Positions 9,096 to 17,113 of a DNA stretch of 64,000 bases are shown one piece after another. The notes under the pieces were generated by a model that ran no database searches, had not been told where the DNA came from, and was given only the letters and a program-made list of their open reading frames with translations. The stretch's first letter is position 1. Each line of letters opens with the position of its first letter. Source of the DNA: Phytoactinopolyspora alkaliphila. GTDB taxonomy: Bacteria > Actinomycetota > Actinomycetes > Jiangellales > Jiangellaceae. The DNA lies in assembly GCF_010550695.1 (NCBI RefSeq), contig NZ_JAAGOB010000005.1, positions 245,547-309,546 on the forward strand, in the 5' to 3' direction. Both the position numbers and the translations under genes were made by a program.

Positions 9096-9323
9096 ATGGA
9101 GCAGATCTTGATCCGCAACCTTCCAGTCGGGACCAAGGCTGCCCTTCGCGCACGCGCCGAGCAGCATCGCCGGTCGGTCGAGGCGGAAGCCCGCGAGATT
9201 CTCGCTGACGGCCTCGAGGGTGAGCCCGTCACGATCGTCGATCTGCTGAGCACGGATGAGGGCGCCGACATCGAGTTCGAGCCCGATCGCTTGGGCCTGG
9301 CCGCGCGAACTCCTGAGCTGTGA
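9096..9323 (+). CDS. vapB: VapB/FitA-type antitoxin (ribbon-helix-helix)
   Basis: 75 aa. The N-terminal [20 protein letters not shown] is a ribbon-helix-helix DNA-binding domain of the Arc/FitA type: beta-strand residues ILIRNLP, then helix A. The acidic C-terminal half ([19 protein letters not shown]) is the expected flexible toxin-binding tail. It sits 17 bases from a perfect palindrome and overlaps vapC by four bases (GTGA), the classic arrangement for stoichiometric toxin-antitoxin synthesis. The pair is immediately beside the integrase remnant, which suggests arrival with a mobile element. Confidence 0.88.
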   Translation: MEQILIRNLPVGTKAALRARAEQHRRSVEAEAREILADGLEGEPVTIVDLLSTDEGADIEFEPDRLGLAARTPEL

Positions 9324-9763
9324 AGTACGTCCTGGACACGAATGTGGTGTCCGCGCTGCGAGTCCGAGGACGCAATCGGCCGGTGGAAGCCTGGGCGGCG
9401 TCGATCCCCGTGGCCGACCAGTTCGTGACGGCTACGACTGTCGCCGAGATCGAGCGCGGAGTCGTCGCGAAGGAGCGATCCGATTCAGCGCAGGGAGAGA
9501 TCTTGCGCCGGTGGTTCGACGAGCACATGTTGCCCACGTTCGCCAACCGCGTACTGCCATTCGACCTGGCGGCCGCCCGGATCCTTGCCACGTACCGGGT
9601 TCCCGAGCACGCGCCGTTCGATGACGCGCTCATCGCCGCCATCGCACAGACCTCCGATATGACCGTCGTGACGCGCAACACCAAGCATTTCGAACCCCTC
9701 GGCGTCCGATGTCTCAACCCATGGGGCCACATGTCGGATGCGAGCTCGACGACAGCGCGCTGA
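9320..9763 (+). CDS. vapC: VapC-type PIN-domain ribonuclease toxin
   Basis: 147 aa, typical PIN toxin length. The GTG start overlaps the vapB stop. Acidic active-site residues are visible: D6 in [12 protein letters not shown], a Glu in [10 protein letters not shown], an Asp in the [11 protein letters not shown] segment and the TRNTKHF C-terminal element with its conserved Asn. Family members cut specific tRNAs or rRNA with Mg2+. All core residues appear intact, so the toxin should be active. A hairpin (9766-9790) follows within three bases of the stop. The RNA target is unknown. Confidence 0.9.
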   Translation: MKYVLDTNVVSALRVRGRNRPVEAWAASIPVADQFVTATTVAEIERGVVAKERSDSAQGEILRRWFDEHMLPTFANRVLPFDLAAARILATYRVPEHAPFDDALIAAIAQTSDMTVVTRNTKHFEPLGVRCLNPWGHMSDASSTTAR

Positions 9764-9765
9764 CG

Positions 9766-9790
9766 CCAAGCGCGGTTTCGATCCGCTTGG
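9766..9790 (+). terminator. Hairpin terminator after vapC
   Basis: Inverted repeat CCAAGCG / CGCTTGG (7 bp, 11-base loop) followed by GGGTTAG, beginning 3 bases after the vapC stop codon. Confidence 0.55.
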
Positions 9791-9890
9791 GGGTTAGTCA
9801 TGCCGCGAACGACGCGGATGGATGCGCGCCGGGGACTCGGCCGCGATGAGCGACGCTGAACGCACCTCTCGGATCGGATAAACCCGGCGG

Positions 9891-11184
9891 ATGGCGGCCG
9901 GGGATGATGGCGGCGACGCCGTGGTTGACGTTGCCGAGGAGGGGGACGACGAAATCTGGGAGATCACGGTTCCGCTGCCTGCGGGTTCGTATCGGTACGC
10001 GTTCACCTACGATTGCGCTAACGAGCTGGCGACCGGTTGCACGTTGCATCCTGATCCGGCCAAACCGTGGGAGCTGGAGCGGCCGTATCCGATTGCTCCG
10101 GGCGCGGTGCGCAGCACGACGTTCGTCCCGTCGCATCCGGACTTCCCGACCTACGACAACGACTACCAGGCGCCGGTCGAGGCGTCGAGGATGGGCTCGC
10201 TGGAGCAGGTGCGGTATCCGTCGCCGTTGTCGAACAACCCGTCGGCGGCGTGCATGACATAGTCGTGTACCTGCCGCACGGCTACGACGCCGATCGGGCT
10301 ACCCCATACCCGACGCTGTACCTCAGCCACGGTGGTGGTGACCATTCCACCGCGTGGACGATGCAAGGGGTGGCTCACTACATCCTGGAGAACGCGATCG
10401 CAGCCGGCGCCGTGCAGCCGATGGTGATCATTTCCACCGACTTCAACGGCCTGCCCGGCGGCAACAACGGTTATGCGAACGAGCTGCGCGACAACGTGAT
10501 CCCGTATGTGGAGGCGAACTACAACGTCGCCACTCGCGCCGAAGACCGCGCCCTCGCCGGGTTCTCCGCCGGTGGCTGCCGCGCGTTCACCATTTTCTAC
10601 GACCACACCGTGCTGTTCGGCTACCACGCCCCGTGGAGTATCACCGGGCCCGTCGCGAACGCTGACCAGATCGAGCGGATGAAGGCGGTGCCAGGCGGCA
10701 TCCACATTGGCACCGGCCTGCAAGACCACCTCTTCAATAACCGTGGGCAAGGCGGCACTGTCGTGGCCAACACCCGATACGGATCGAGGCTCTGAAGGAG
10801 GCAGGTGTCGATGTCACTGACTACCACGTCGATGGTATGCACACCTGGCACGTGTGGCGTCCGCTGCTCAACTTCTACCTGCGGAACGTGGCTTTCCGGA
10901 CGACCACGACCGAGCTGGACCTGGACACCACGCAGGCCGGGAGCTCGCACATGGTCCGGGTGACGGCGACCGCGACGGTGGACACGGTGAACACCAGCGT
11001 GGCCGCCCCCTCGGGGACAGTCGAGTTCTACGCCGGTGAGACCTACCTCGAATCGGCGAAGGTCCGCAACGGCGTCGCCACCTTGCGCAAGGCCGTCGAC
11101 GGTGCACTCCTCGACGAACCCGTCGTCGCCCAATACAAGGGCGATGAACTGTTCAACGAGTCACACAGCACACCGGCCAGCTAA
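9891..11184 (+). pseudogene. Esterase (XynZ/CE1-like) with Ig-like domains, broken by two frameshifts
   Basis: One ancestral protein is readable across three frames. Frame 3 (to about 10250) encodes an N-terminal beta domain (EIWEITVPLPAGSYRYAF) of the kind preceding feruloyl-esterase-like domains. Frame 2 (about 10250-10775) carries the alpha/beta-hydrolase core YPTLYLSHGGGDHSTAW and nucleophile elbow GFSAGG. Frame 1 (about 10775-11184) carries the catalytic-His region YHVDGMHTWHVWRPLL and a C-terminal Ig-like domain. The first shift looks like loss of one G in the TCGGCGGCG run near 10245; the second is a one-base change near 10770-10780. No signal peptide is found, so the 5' end is probably lost too. 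Assembly error is possible but two shifts plus 5' loss favour decay. Confidence 0.8.
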
Positions 11185-11196
11185 CCGGCCCCATAA

Positions 11197-11236
11197 CCTG
11201 TGGTGGCGCCTCCCTCGGGGGAGGTGTCATCACAGG
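11197..11236. terminator. Long hairpin terminator between esterase remnant and IclR gene
   Basis: An 18-bp stem (arms 11197-11214 and 11219-11236) capped by the tetraloop TCGG; 15 pairs are Watson-Crick and 3 are G-U when read on the plus strand. It lies between two convergent units, 12 bases after the esterase stop. Confidence 0.7.
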
Positions 11237-11284
11237 CACACGCCATCCGACACTGGAGCCGGTTCAGATGGCGCGTCGAGCTTC

Positions 11285-12061
11285 TCAGTCTTGCGGTGCG
11301 GGTGGCTGGGACTCAGTCACGTATCCGAGTTCTTTCGAGATCAGCGTCGCGGTGTTCAGCAGAAGAGGCAGCTTCTCCTTCAGCTGGTCAAGGGTGGCGA
11401 TGACTTCGATCGCTGTGATGGATACGGCGGCGATCACCTGTCCTCGCGAGTCCCTGATCGGTACCGCAACGCACATGACGTACGCGTCATGCTCACCGTT
11501 GTCTGTGGCCCAGCCGCGCTCACTGACGCGGGTGAGTTCGGCCTCGAGCGATTCACGGTCAGCCAAGGTGGTATCGGTGTGTTGCTTGAACTCGACGTGT
11601 GCGAGCAGTCGGTCGCGTTCCTCGCATGAAACGTGGGCGAGGATGACCTTGCCGACAGCGCTCGCGTAGATCGAGACCGCTCGCCCGACCCGCGACGGCA
11701 GCTTCACGGCGTCGAACGCCGGGCTGTCGACCTTGTCGATATAGATGATCTCGTCACCGGTCAGCTGAGCGAGATGCACGGTGTGACCTGTCTGCTGCTG
11801 AAGCTGGCGAAGGTGCTCAGCCGCAAACTGGCGAAGATCCATTGAGCCGAGCGCGAGCTCCGACAGCTCGATCAGTCCGCTGCCGAGGACGTAGGTGCCG
11901 GCTCCTGTCCTGCGCACGAATCGCTCAGCCTCGAGCGTCTGAAGAATACGCAAGGCCGTCGACTTGTGAACACCCAGCACCTCCGCGGCGTCCGTGAGGC
12001 TCAGTGGGTGCTCGGCTGACTTACGGATGAGGCTGATCGCACGCTGGACGGTTTGCGCCAC
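11285..12061 (-). CDS. IclR-family transcriptional regulator
   Basis: 258 aa, full length. The N-terminal winged helix-turn-helix is plain (TDAAEVLGVHKSTALRILQ, then a wing around RFVRRTGAGTYVLG). The IclR effector domain follows from about residue 75 (GHTVHLAQLTGDEIIYIDKV ... VSIYASAVGKVILAH ... CVAVPIRDSRGQVIAAVSI). It is divergent from the truncated lipoprotein/FAH pair and two inverted repeats lie between, so it most likely controls that operon in response to a sugar-acid or related intermediate. The operon it regulates has lost genes. Confidence 0.92.
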   Translation of the reverse strand: MAQTVQRAISLIRKSAEHPLSLTDAAEVLGVHKSTALRILQTLEAERFVRRTGAGTYVLGSGLIELSELALGSMDLRQFAAEHLRQLQQQTGHTVHLAQLTGDEIIYIDKVDSPAFDAVKLPSRVGRAVSIYASAVGKVILAHVSCEERDRLLAHVEFKQHTDTTLADRESLEAELTRVSERGWATDNGEHDAYVMCVAVPIRDSRGQVIAAVSITAIEVIATLDQLKEKLPLLLNTATLISKELGYVTESQPPAPQD

Positions 12062-12074
12062 AGTTCCTCCCTGG

Positions 12075-12155
12075 TTGCGGTATACGCAATGTCACAAGAC
12101 GTCAAATGTAACTACCACTGGACAGCGTTGCATATTTCCCTACGATCGTTGCAAC
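12075..12155. promoter_or_regulatory. Two candidate IclR operators in the divergent promoter region
   Basis: Site 1 is TTGCG-GTATA-CGCAA (12075-12089), a palindrome 14 bases from the iclR start. Site 2 has arms GTTGCA (12127-12132) and TGCAAC (12150-12155) spaced by 17 bases, upstream of the lipoprotein gene. Both share the TTGC/GCAA core, so one regulator could bind both. Confidence 0.5.
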
Positions 12156-12204
12156 ATGAGAACGCCGTTCGAGTCAGCCCGTGAACTTCTTCAAAGGAGT
12201 AACG

Positions 12205-12507
12205 ATGCGAAAGCAGCGCGTCCGCCGCAGTGTGGTGGCGGTGATCAGCATGATCGGAGCGATGGCGCTCCTCCTGACCGCCTGTGGCGCTGACAGGGAG
12301 GGTTCTGGCGGTGACGCCGACGGCGATGCCGGCAATGGATCCGAGAGCGGTGGCGTCACAACGCTCACCTTCGCGGCCTCGACCTTCGGTCAGACCATAG
12401 CTATGCATCCGTTCACGCCCCACCCCATGCGTCTCTTCCACGACGCCGTCTTCGACATCCGGCCCTCGGACGAGCGGTCGTTCTTCAACTTAGGAGACGG
12501 CACGTGA
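12205..12507 (+). pseudogene. ABC solute-binding lipoprotein, truncated by an internal deletion
   Basis: A strong AAAGGAG ribosome-binding site and ATG open a reading frame with a lipoprotein signal (MRKQRVRRSVVAVISMIGAM, then LLLTACG lipobox) and an acidic Gly/Ser linker typical of solute-binding proteins. After the first mature-domain strand (VTTLTFAAST) the sequence stops resembling a binding protein, and only about 35 further residues follow (ending FDIRPSDERSFFNLGDGT). The stop overlaps the FAH gene start by GTGA. The tail therefore looks like the 3' end of a different gene that was formerly upstream of FAH, fused in frame when the rest of the binding protein and the transport genes were deleted. 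Exported product, if any, would be non-functional in uptake. Confidence 0.7.
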
Positions 12508-13715
12508 CCCTCTCATCGACTGACACTGTGAATGCCGCGGCCGACTGGTACGGATGTGCCGCGGACGCGCTGCCGACCGATGCCGAGTCCACCGTCCTGG
12601 TCGGTCGTATCTGGGATCCGTCTGCCGACGGGCCGTCACCGGTGATCGTGCGCAACGGCGACGTGTTCGATGTCAGCGCGCAGTACCCAACCGTGCGGGA
12701 CATTTGTGAGCAGCCGGACCCGGCGGCCGTCGTCCACGGTCTCGACGGGCCGCGCGTAGGCAGCTTCGAAGCGCTGCTCGCCAATACGGGGGCATCGAGC
12801 CGGGATCAAGGCCGGCCATGGCTGCTTGCCCCGGTCGACCTCCAGGCGCTCAAAGCCGCAGGAGTGACCTTCCCGGTTTCCATGATCGAACGTGTCATTG
12901 AGGAACGTGCTCGTGGCGACGTTGCGCTTGCGGCGGACATCCGCAGCCGTATGCTCGCCGACGTCGGTGCGGATCTGCACGATCTGCTGCCGGGATCCGA
13001 GGAGGCGGCGCGGCTGAAAGACCTCCTCGTCGCCGCGGGTATCTGGAGCCAGTACCTCGAGGTCGGGATCGGTCCTGATGCCGAGATCTTCACCAAAGGC
13101 CAGGTCCTCTCCGCCGTGGGAACCGCTGTGCCTGTCGGCGTGCTTGCCGCCTCCGACTGGAACAACCCTGAGCCCGAAGTGGCTCTCATCGTTCAGTCCA
13201 GTGGCCGGATCGTCGGTGGGACTCTCGGCAACGACGTGAACCTCCGCGATGTCGAGGGCCGATCTGCGCTCCTGCTTACTCGGGCGAAGGACAACAACGC
13301 GTCATGCGCGCTGGGTCCACTCATCCGGTTCTTCGATACGCGGTTCGACTTGGAAAGCGTGCGAGGGCTCGACGTCAGTCTGAGCATCGACGGTGAGGAC
13401 GGCTTCCGCCTCGATGCGGTCTCGGAGATGGCCCGCATGTCCCGCGATCCCGAAGCGCTGGTTGGGCAGCTGATAGGCCCTCACCACCACTATCCCGACG
13501 GTGCAGTTCTGATGCTCGGCACTATGTTCGCGCCTATTCAGGATCGCGACCGGCCCGGCGAAGGGTTCACGCATAAGGTCGGTGACGTTGTGAGAATCGG
13601 CTGCCCCGCGCTCGGGACGTTGGTGAACCGTGTCCGACACGCCGAAGATTGCGAACCGTGGACCTTCGGCGTGCGTGATCTCATGGGCAATCTCGTGAAG
13701 AGGGGCCTGTTGTGA
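12504..13715 (+). CDS. Fumarylacetoacetate hydrolase-family protein (possible 2-keto-3-deoxy-sugar-acid dehydratase)
   Basis: 403 aa. The C-terminal half has the FAH fold signatures: YLEVGIGPDAEIFTKGQVLS, NNPEPEVALIV with the metal-binding Glu residues, and GNDVNLRDVEGRSALLLTRA followed by KDNNASCALGP. Family members cleave or dehydrate 2-keto acids. The KDNNAS-type active site and the context (IclR regulator, sugar-type binding lipoprotein) resemble 2-keto-3-deoxy-arabinonate/xylonate dehydratases of oxidative pentose routes; that assignment is an inference. GTG start with TAGGAGAC eight bases upstream. The remainder of the expected pathway (dehydrogenase, sugar-acid dehydratase) is absent here, so the enzyme may be an orphan. 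Confidence 0.82.
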   Translation: MTLSSTDTVNAAADWYGCAADALPTDAESTVLVGRIWDPSADGPSPVIVRNGDVFDVSAQYPTVRDICEQPDPAAVVHGLDGPRVGSFEALLANTGASSRDQGRPWLLAPVDLQALKAAGVTFPVSMIERVIEERARGDVALAADIRSRMLADVGADLHDLLPGSEEAARLKDLLVAAGIWSQYLEVGIGPDAEIFTKGQVLSAVGTAVPVGVLAASDWNNPEPEVALIVQSSGRIVGGTLGNDVNLRDVEGRSALLLTRAKDNNASCALGPLIRFFDTRFDLESVRGLDVSLSIDGEDGFRLDAVSEMARMSRDPEALVGQLIGPHHHYPDGAVLMLGTMFAPIQDRDRPGEGFTHKVGDVVRIGCPALGTLVNRVRHAEDCEPWTFGVRDLMGNLVKRGLL

Positions 13716-14250
13716 GCAGTTCATTTGTGACCGGCTGAACGCTTCGGATGACCTCCACCCCCGGGTGACGAACCATGTCGCGAAACCAGCAGGCAGTCTC
13801 TCGAAGCCACGCACGGCTCGATCCTGCTCGATCTGACCCAGGCGGTTCCGCTGTCCTCTGACATCGAGGTGCATCTGACGGTCACACACTCGTCGTTGCG
13901 CCTGATCGTTCCGCCGGGCACCACCGCTGCGGATGACGGCATCAACCTCCGGTACTCGTCCATCAGGCTGCCGGGTCTTGAGGAGGCGGCCGACGACGGC
14001 GTCGGACCCAGTACCAGCGGGGCGCGCGGCCCGGTGATGCCGCTCCGGCTCCGGCTCACCGGCGAGGCGGTGCACTCCTCCGTCACCGTCCGTCCATTCA
14101 ACACCGGCTCTCTGTGGCGGCGCATTGTGCGCCGCCTGCTGGGCCGGAGCACCTGACCGCCCGGCGACGTCTTGAGCCATCGTCTGGGAGCCATCGTCGG
14201 TTGTCGCAGAAGACGTGGCGCGGTGACGTGGCCTATGCGGCAGCCGGGAA
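13716..14250 (+). pseudogene. Remnant: C-terminal tail of an unrecognised surface-stress type protein
   Basis: No intact gene lies in this 535-base stretch. From about 13803 to the TGA ending at 14156 one plus-strand frame is open and looks protein-like: beta-strand repeats (DIEVHLTVTHSSLRLIVPPG) and a basic end (GSLWRRIVRRLLGRST). This resembles the ends of small actinobacterial proteins with beta-helical DUF4097-like tails. No start codon with a ribosome-binding site precedes it and the frame closes at 13749, so it appears 5'-truncated. From 14157 to 14250 nothing is seen. Confidence 0.4.
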
Positions 14251-15135
14251 TCAACTGACGAAGGCGGACACTCCGAGTTGGCCGATTCGGACCGGATCGG
14301 CAAGCACATCGATGGCGACGATCCGCCCGCCACGGACGGTGAACCCCATGATCGCCACCGGTGCGCCGCGCGGCGCGACTATGACGCCGGCCGCAGCGTT
14401 GACCAGGACGGGTTTGACGGACACGCCCAAGCGGGCGCCGATGCGAGCCTGCTCGCTCACGGCCTTGGCGCCGCGCACCACGACCGAGAGCGCCGGTCTC
14501 GCCTGGCCGCCGTCGAATCGCAGCACGACGTCGGGATCCAGCAACGAGATGAGCGCGGCGAAATCACCCTCGCGCGACGCGGTCAGGAACGCGTCGACGA
14601 CCTCGCGCTGGAGCGCGAGGTCAAGATCGGGCGCCGGAGCCGCTTGCCGCACCCGGCGGCGAGCTCGGCTGGCAAGCTGCCTGGCGGCCGTCGGGGAGGA
14701 CCCCACGATTGAGGAGATCTCGCTGAACGGGACGGCGAACATGTCGTGTAGCACAAACGCGAGACGTTCGGGCGGTGCCAATGTGTCGAGCACAACAAGG
14801 AGGGCAAGACCGACGGAGTCGGCGAGCATCGCTTCGTGCTCTGGGTCGGGGCCATCCGGGTGGCTGATGATCGGGTCCGGTATGTGCGCGCCGACCGGCT
14901 GCTCGGGACGGGCCTTGCGTGCACGCAACATGTTGAGGCACACCCGGCCGGTCACCGTCGTGAGCCACCCGCCGAGGTTCTCGATGTCCTCCGACGCCGA
15001 GCCGTTCAACCGGATCCATGCCTCCTGCACGGCGTCGTCGGCCTCACTCAGTGAGCCCAGCATCCTGTAGGCCACGGCCCGAAGGTGGACGCGGTGCTCC
15101 TCGAAACGCTCGGCGAGCACGTCGTCTTCGTTCAC
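14251..15135 (-). CDS. ECF sigma factor, SigJ/ECF41-like, with C-terminal SnoaL-like domain
   Basis: 294 aa. Region 2 (HLRAVAYRMLGSLSEADDAV then QEAWIRL) and region 4 (PPERLAFVLHDMFAVPFSEI, then IVGSSPTAARQLASRARRR) are typical ECF sigma domains. Residues about 175-290 form a SnoaL-like domain (DAFLTASREGDFAALISLLD) that in the ECF41 group acts as a built-in regulator instead of an anti-sigma factor. The end (IVAIDVLADPVRIGQL) corresponds to the usual NPDKV-type motif but is not a strict match. The divergent gene at 15258 encodes an NmrA-like oxidoreductase/epimerase, exactly the partner type ECF41 genes are found with. No anti-sigma gene is present. Confidence 0.92.
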   Translation of the reverse strand: MNEDDVLAERFEEHRVHLRAVAYRMLGSLSEADDAVQEAWIRLNGSASEDIENLGGWLTTVTGRVCLNMLRARKARPEQPVGAHIPDPIISHPDGPDPEHEAMLADSVGLALLVVLDTLAPPERLAFVLHDMFAVPFSEISSIVGSSPTAARQLASRARRRVRQAAPAPDLDLALQREVVDAFLTASREGDFAALISLLDPDVVLRFDGGQARPALSVVVRGAKAVSEQARIGARLGVSVKPVLVNAAAGVIVAPRGAPVAIMGFTVRGGRIVAIDVLADPVRIGQLGVSAFVS

Positions 15136-15257
15136 CGGTCACATTCTCTCGTCGAGGCGTGTCATGGCAGCAGACCGAAGACGCACCCGCTCCGGCGGCG
15201 GGCCGTGTGCCGTGCGACGGTCTGAACTCAGATTAAGCCCAGCGAAGAGGAGCAGAC

Positions 15258-16082
15258 ATGCAGTGGCCGGCGGAAGAGGACGGACGCGCCATCGGGCCCA
15301 TACTGGTTACCGGCGGCACAGGCACGCTCGGGAGACTCGTCGTCGCTCGATTGCAGAATGCCGGATGTGCCGTGCGGGTCTTGAGCCGTCACCAAGCTGC
15401 CGATGGTTCCGACGGGGTCGAGTACGTCACCGGCGACCTGGGCAGCGGCGAGGGGGTCGATGCCGCCGTGAGCGGTGTCCGGACCGTCGTGCACTGCGCG
15501 GGCAGTGCGAAGGGCGACGACGACAAGGCCCGGCATCTGGTCTCGGTCGCATCGCGGGCCGGAGTCTCACACCTGGTGTACATCTCGGTGGTGGGTGCCG
15601 ACCGGGTCCCTGTGGTCAGCCGAGCCGACCGAGCCATGTTCGGCTACTTCGCCGCCAAGCTGGCCGCAGAACGGATCATCAGCGAGTCAGGCGTGCCGTA
15701 CACGATCCTGCGGGCCACCCAGTTCCACGACCTCATTTTGACCATGGCGCAGGCGATGGCGAAGCTGCCGGTGATACCGACCCTGTCCGGGGTCCGATTC
15801 CAGCCGGTCGACGCCGGCGACGTGGCGGACAGACTCGTGGAGCTGGCGTTCGCCAGGCCGGAAGGCCTGGTGGACGATCTGGGCGGCCCGCGGATCTATG
15901 ACATGGCTCACCTACTGCGTGACTGTCTCCGGGCAAGCCGTAAGCGCCGGCTCGTCGTGCCGCTCCGGCAACCAGGGAAGGCCGCCGCGGCGTATCGGGA
16001 CGGAGCCAACCTGGCGCCCGACCATGCAGTGGGCAAGCGGACCTGGGAAGACTTCTTGGCTGAGCGAGTGGGCCTGATCTGA
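15258..16082 (+). CDS. NmrA-like NAD(P)-binding SDR protein, ECF41 partner
   Basis: 274 aa atypical short-chain dehydrogenase. A Rossmann motif is near the N-terminus (ILVTGGTGTLGRLVVARL), then VLSRHQAADG as the nucleotide-ribose region and HCAGSAKGDDD. The SDR Tyr-x-x-x-Lys is not evident in its usual form (YFAAKLAAER is the nearest), as in NmrA-like proteins that may sense NAD(P) or act on quinones or small molecules. A GAAGAGGAG ribosome-binding site precedes the ATG. Divergent from the ECF41-like sigma gene across a 122-base gap; known ECF41 systems drive such a partner. The physiological substrate is unknown. Confidence 0.85.
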   Translation: MQWPAEEDGRAIGPILVTGGTGTLGRLVVARLQNAGCAVRVLSRHQAADGSDGVEYVTGDLGSGEGVDAAVSGVRTVVHCAGSAKGDDDKARHLVSVASRAGVSHLVYISVVGADRVPVVSRADRAMFGYFAAKLAAERIISESGVPYTILRATQFHDLILTMAQAMAKLPVIPTLSGVRFQPVDAGDVADRLVELAFARPEGLVDDLGGPRIYDMAHLLRDCLRASRKRRLVVPLRQPGKAAAAYRDGANLAPDHAVGKRTWEDFLAERVGLI

Positions 16083-16147
16083 TCTCCGAGCTCCGGGGAT
16101 AGGGTCGAGCGCATGGTTGGGCCGGAAGCTGACGGAGCAGACGAGAC

Positions 16148-17008
16148 GTGACGTTGTGGGAGGCTGCACTTCTCGGCCTGGTGCAGGGCCTGTTCATGTT
16201 CATTCCCGTGAGTTCGACCAGCCACCTGGCCCTGACCCAGCACTGGCTGCTCGACCGGGGGTCCGCCATGGCGGACCAGGACTCGCCAGAGATGATTCTG
16301 TTCGACGTCGTCGTCCACGCCGGCACGTTGGTGTCGATCGTCGTGGTCATGCGGGTCAGCCTCGGCCGGTTGATGACCGGGATCTGGACCGACGTCCGGC
16401 AAGCGACGTCGCGGCGCGATCTGGACGGCCTGCATCACCTGCGGATGGCATGGCTCGGCATGATCACCGTGGCGGTCACCGGTGTTCTGGGGCTCGTCGT
16501 CCGAGCGGTGGGGACGGGGGCCTTCGCCAGCCCCGGCGTCATCGCGGCGGCGCTCATCGTCACCGGTGCGATCCTCTGGTGGACCGATACCGCAGGGCCG
16601 CAATGGCGGGATGCCCGGCAGCTGACCGTATGGGTGGCGATCGCGATCGGCGTGGCGCAGGCCGCGGCTCTGCTGCCTGGCCTCAGCCGCAGTGGGCTCA
16701 CCATCGCCATGGCGCTCTTGCTGGGTATGCACCGCAAGCTTGCGGCTGAGTACAGCTTCTTCGTCGCCATTCCGACCATCCTTGCCGCCACCGCTGTGCA
16801 AGCTGTCGACGTCATCCGGGATCCTGACCTTTCCTTCGCCATCGGATGGGGCGAGTACGCGATGGGCTTCGTCGTCGCGGCCGTGGTGGGGGCGGGCGCT
16901 CTCGTCGCCGTGCTCAAGCTCCTCTACCAGGCGAGATTCCGCTACTTCACGGTCTACGTGGTGGCGCTCGCCATCGTCATTCTGGTGGTCCAGCCCATCC
17001 ATCTCTGA
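16148..17008 (+). CDS. UppP/BacA-family membrane protein with altered active-site motif
   Basis: 286 aa, about eight membrane segments. The UppP family dephosphorylates undecaprenyl pyrophosphate in peptidoglycan lipid recycling. The second signature PGLSRSGLT (PGxSRSxxT) is intact and the PVSSTSH segment keeps the conserved His. In the first signature the usual E/Q-x-x-x-E reads QGLFM, so the second Glu (E21 in Escherichia coli) is Met here. Canonical UppP requires that Glu, so activity or substrate may differ. The GTG start follows a weak GACGAGAC site. It is flanked by the SDR gene and a TetR regulator with no obvious operon partner. Confidence 0.85.
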   Translation: MTLWEAALLGLVQGLFMFIPVSSTSHLALTQHWLLDRGSAMADQDSPEMILFDVVVHAGTLVSIVVVMRVSLGRLMTGIWTDVRQATSRRDLDGLHHLRMAWLGMITVAVTGVLGLVVRAVGTGAFASPGVIAAALIVTGAILWWTDTAGPQWRDARQLTVWVAIAIGVAQAAALLPGLSRSGLTIAMALLLGMHRKLAAEYSFFVAIPTILAATAVQAVDVIRDPDLSFAIGWGEYAMGFVVAAVVGAGALVAVLKLLYQARFRYFTVYVVALAIVILVVQPIHL

Positions 17009-17113
17009 CGGCGGTCCATTCACATCCGCCCCCGGCGACGAACGACGGCACGGCCCTGTTTGTCGATGACGTCCGGGCATTCGTGCGGAAGGTCAGTTGA
17101 CCGACGTCTGCCT

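Noticed and set aside
8700-14250. Second attachment-site copy (tRNA 3' end repeat) closing an integrated element
   Set aside because: By eye no repeat of the tRNA 3' end was found in this stretch, so element boundaries are not called.
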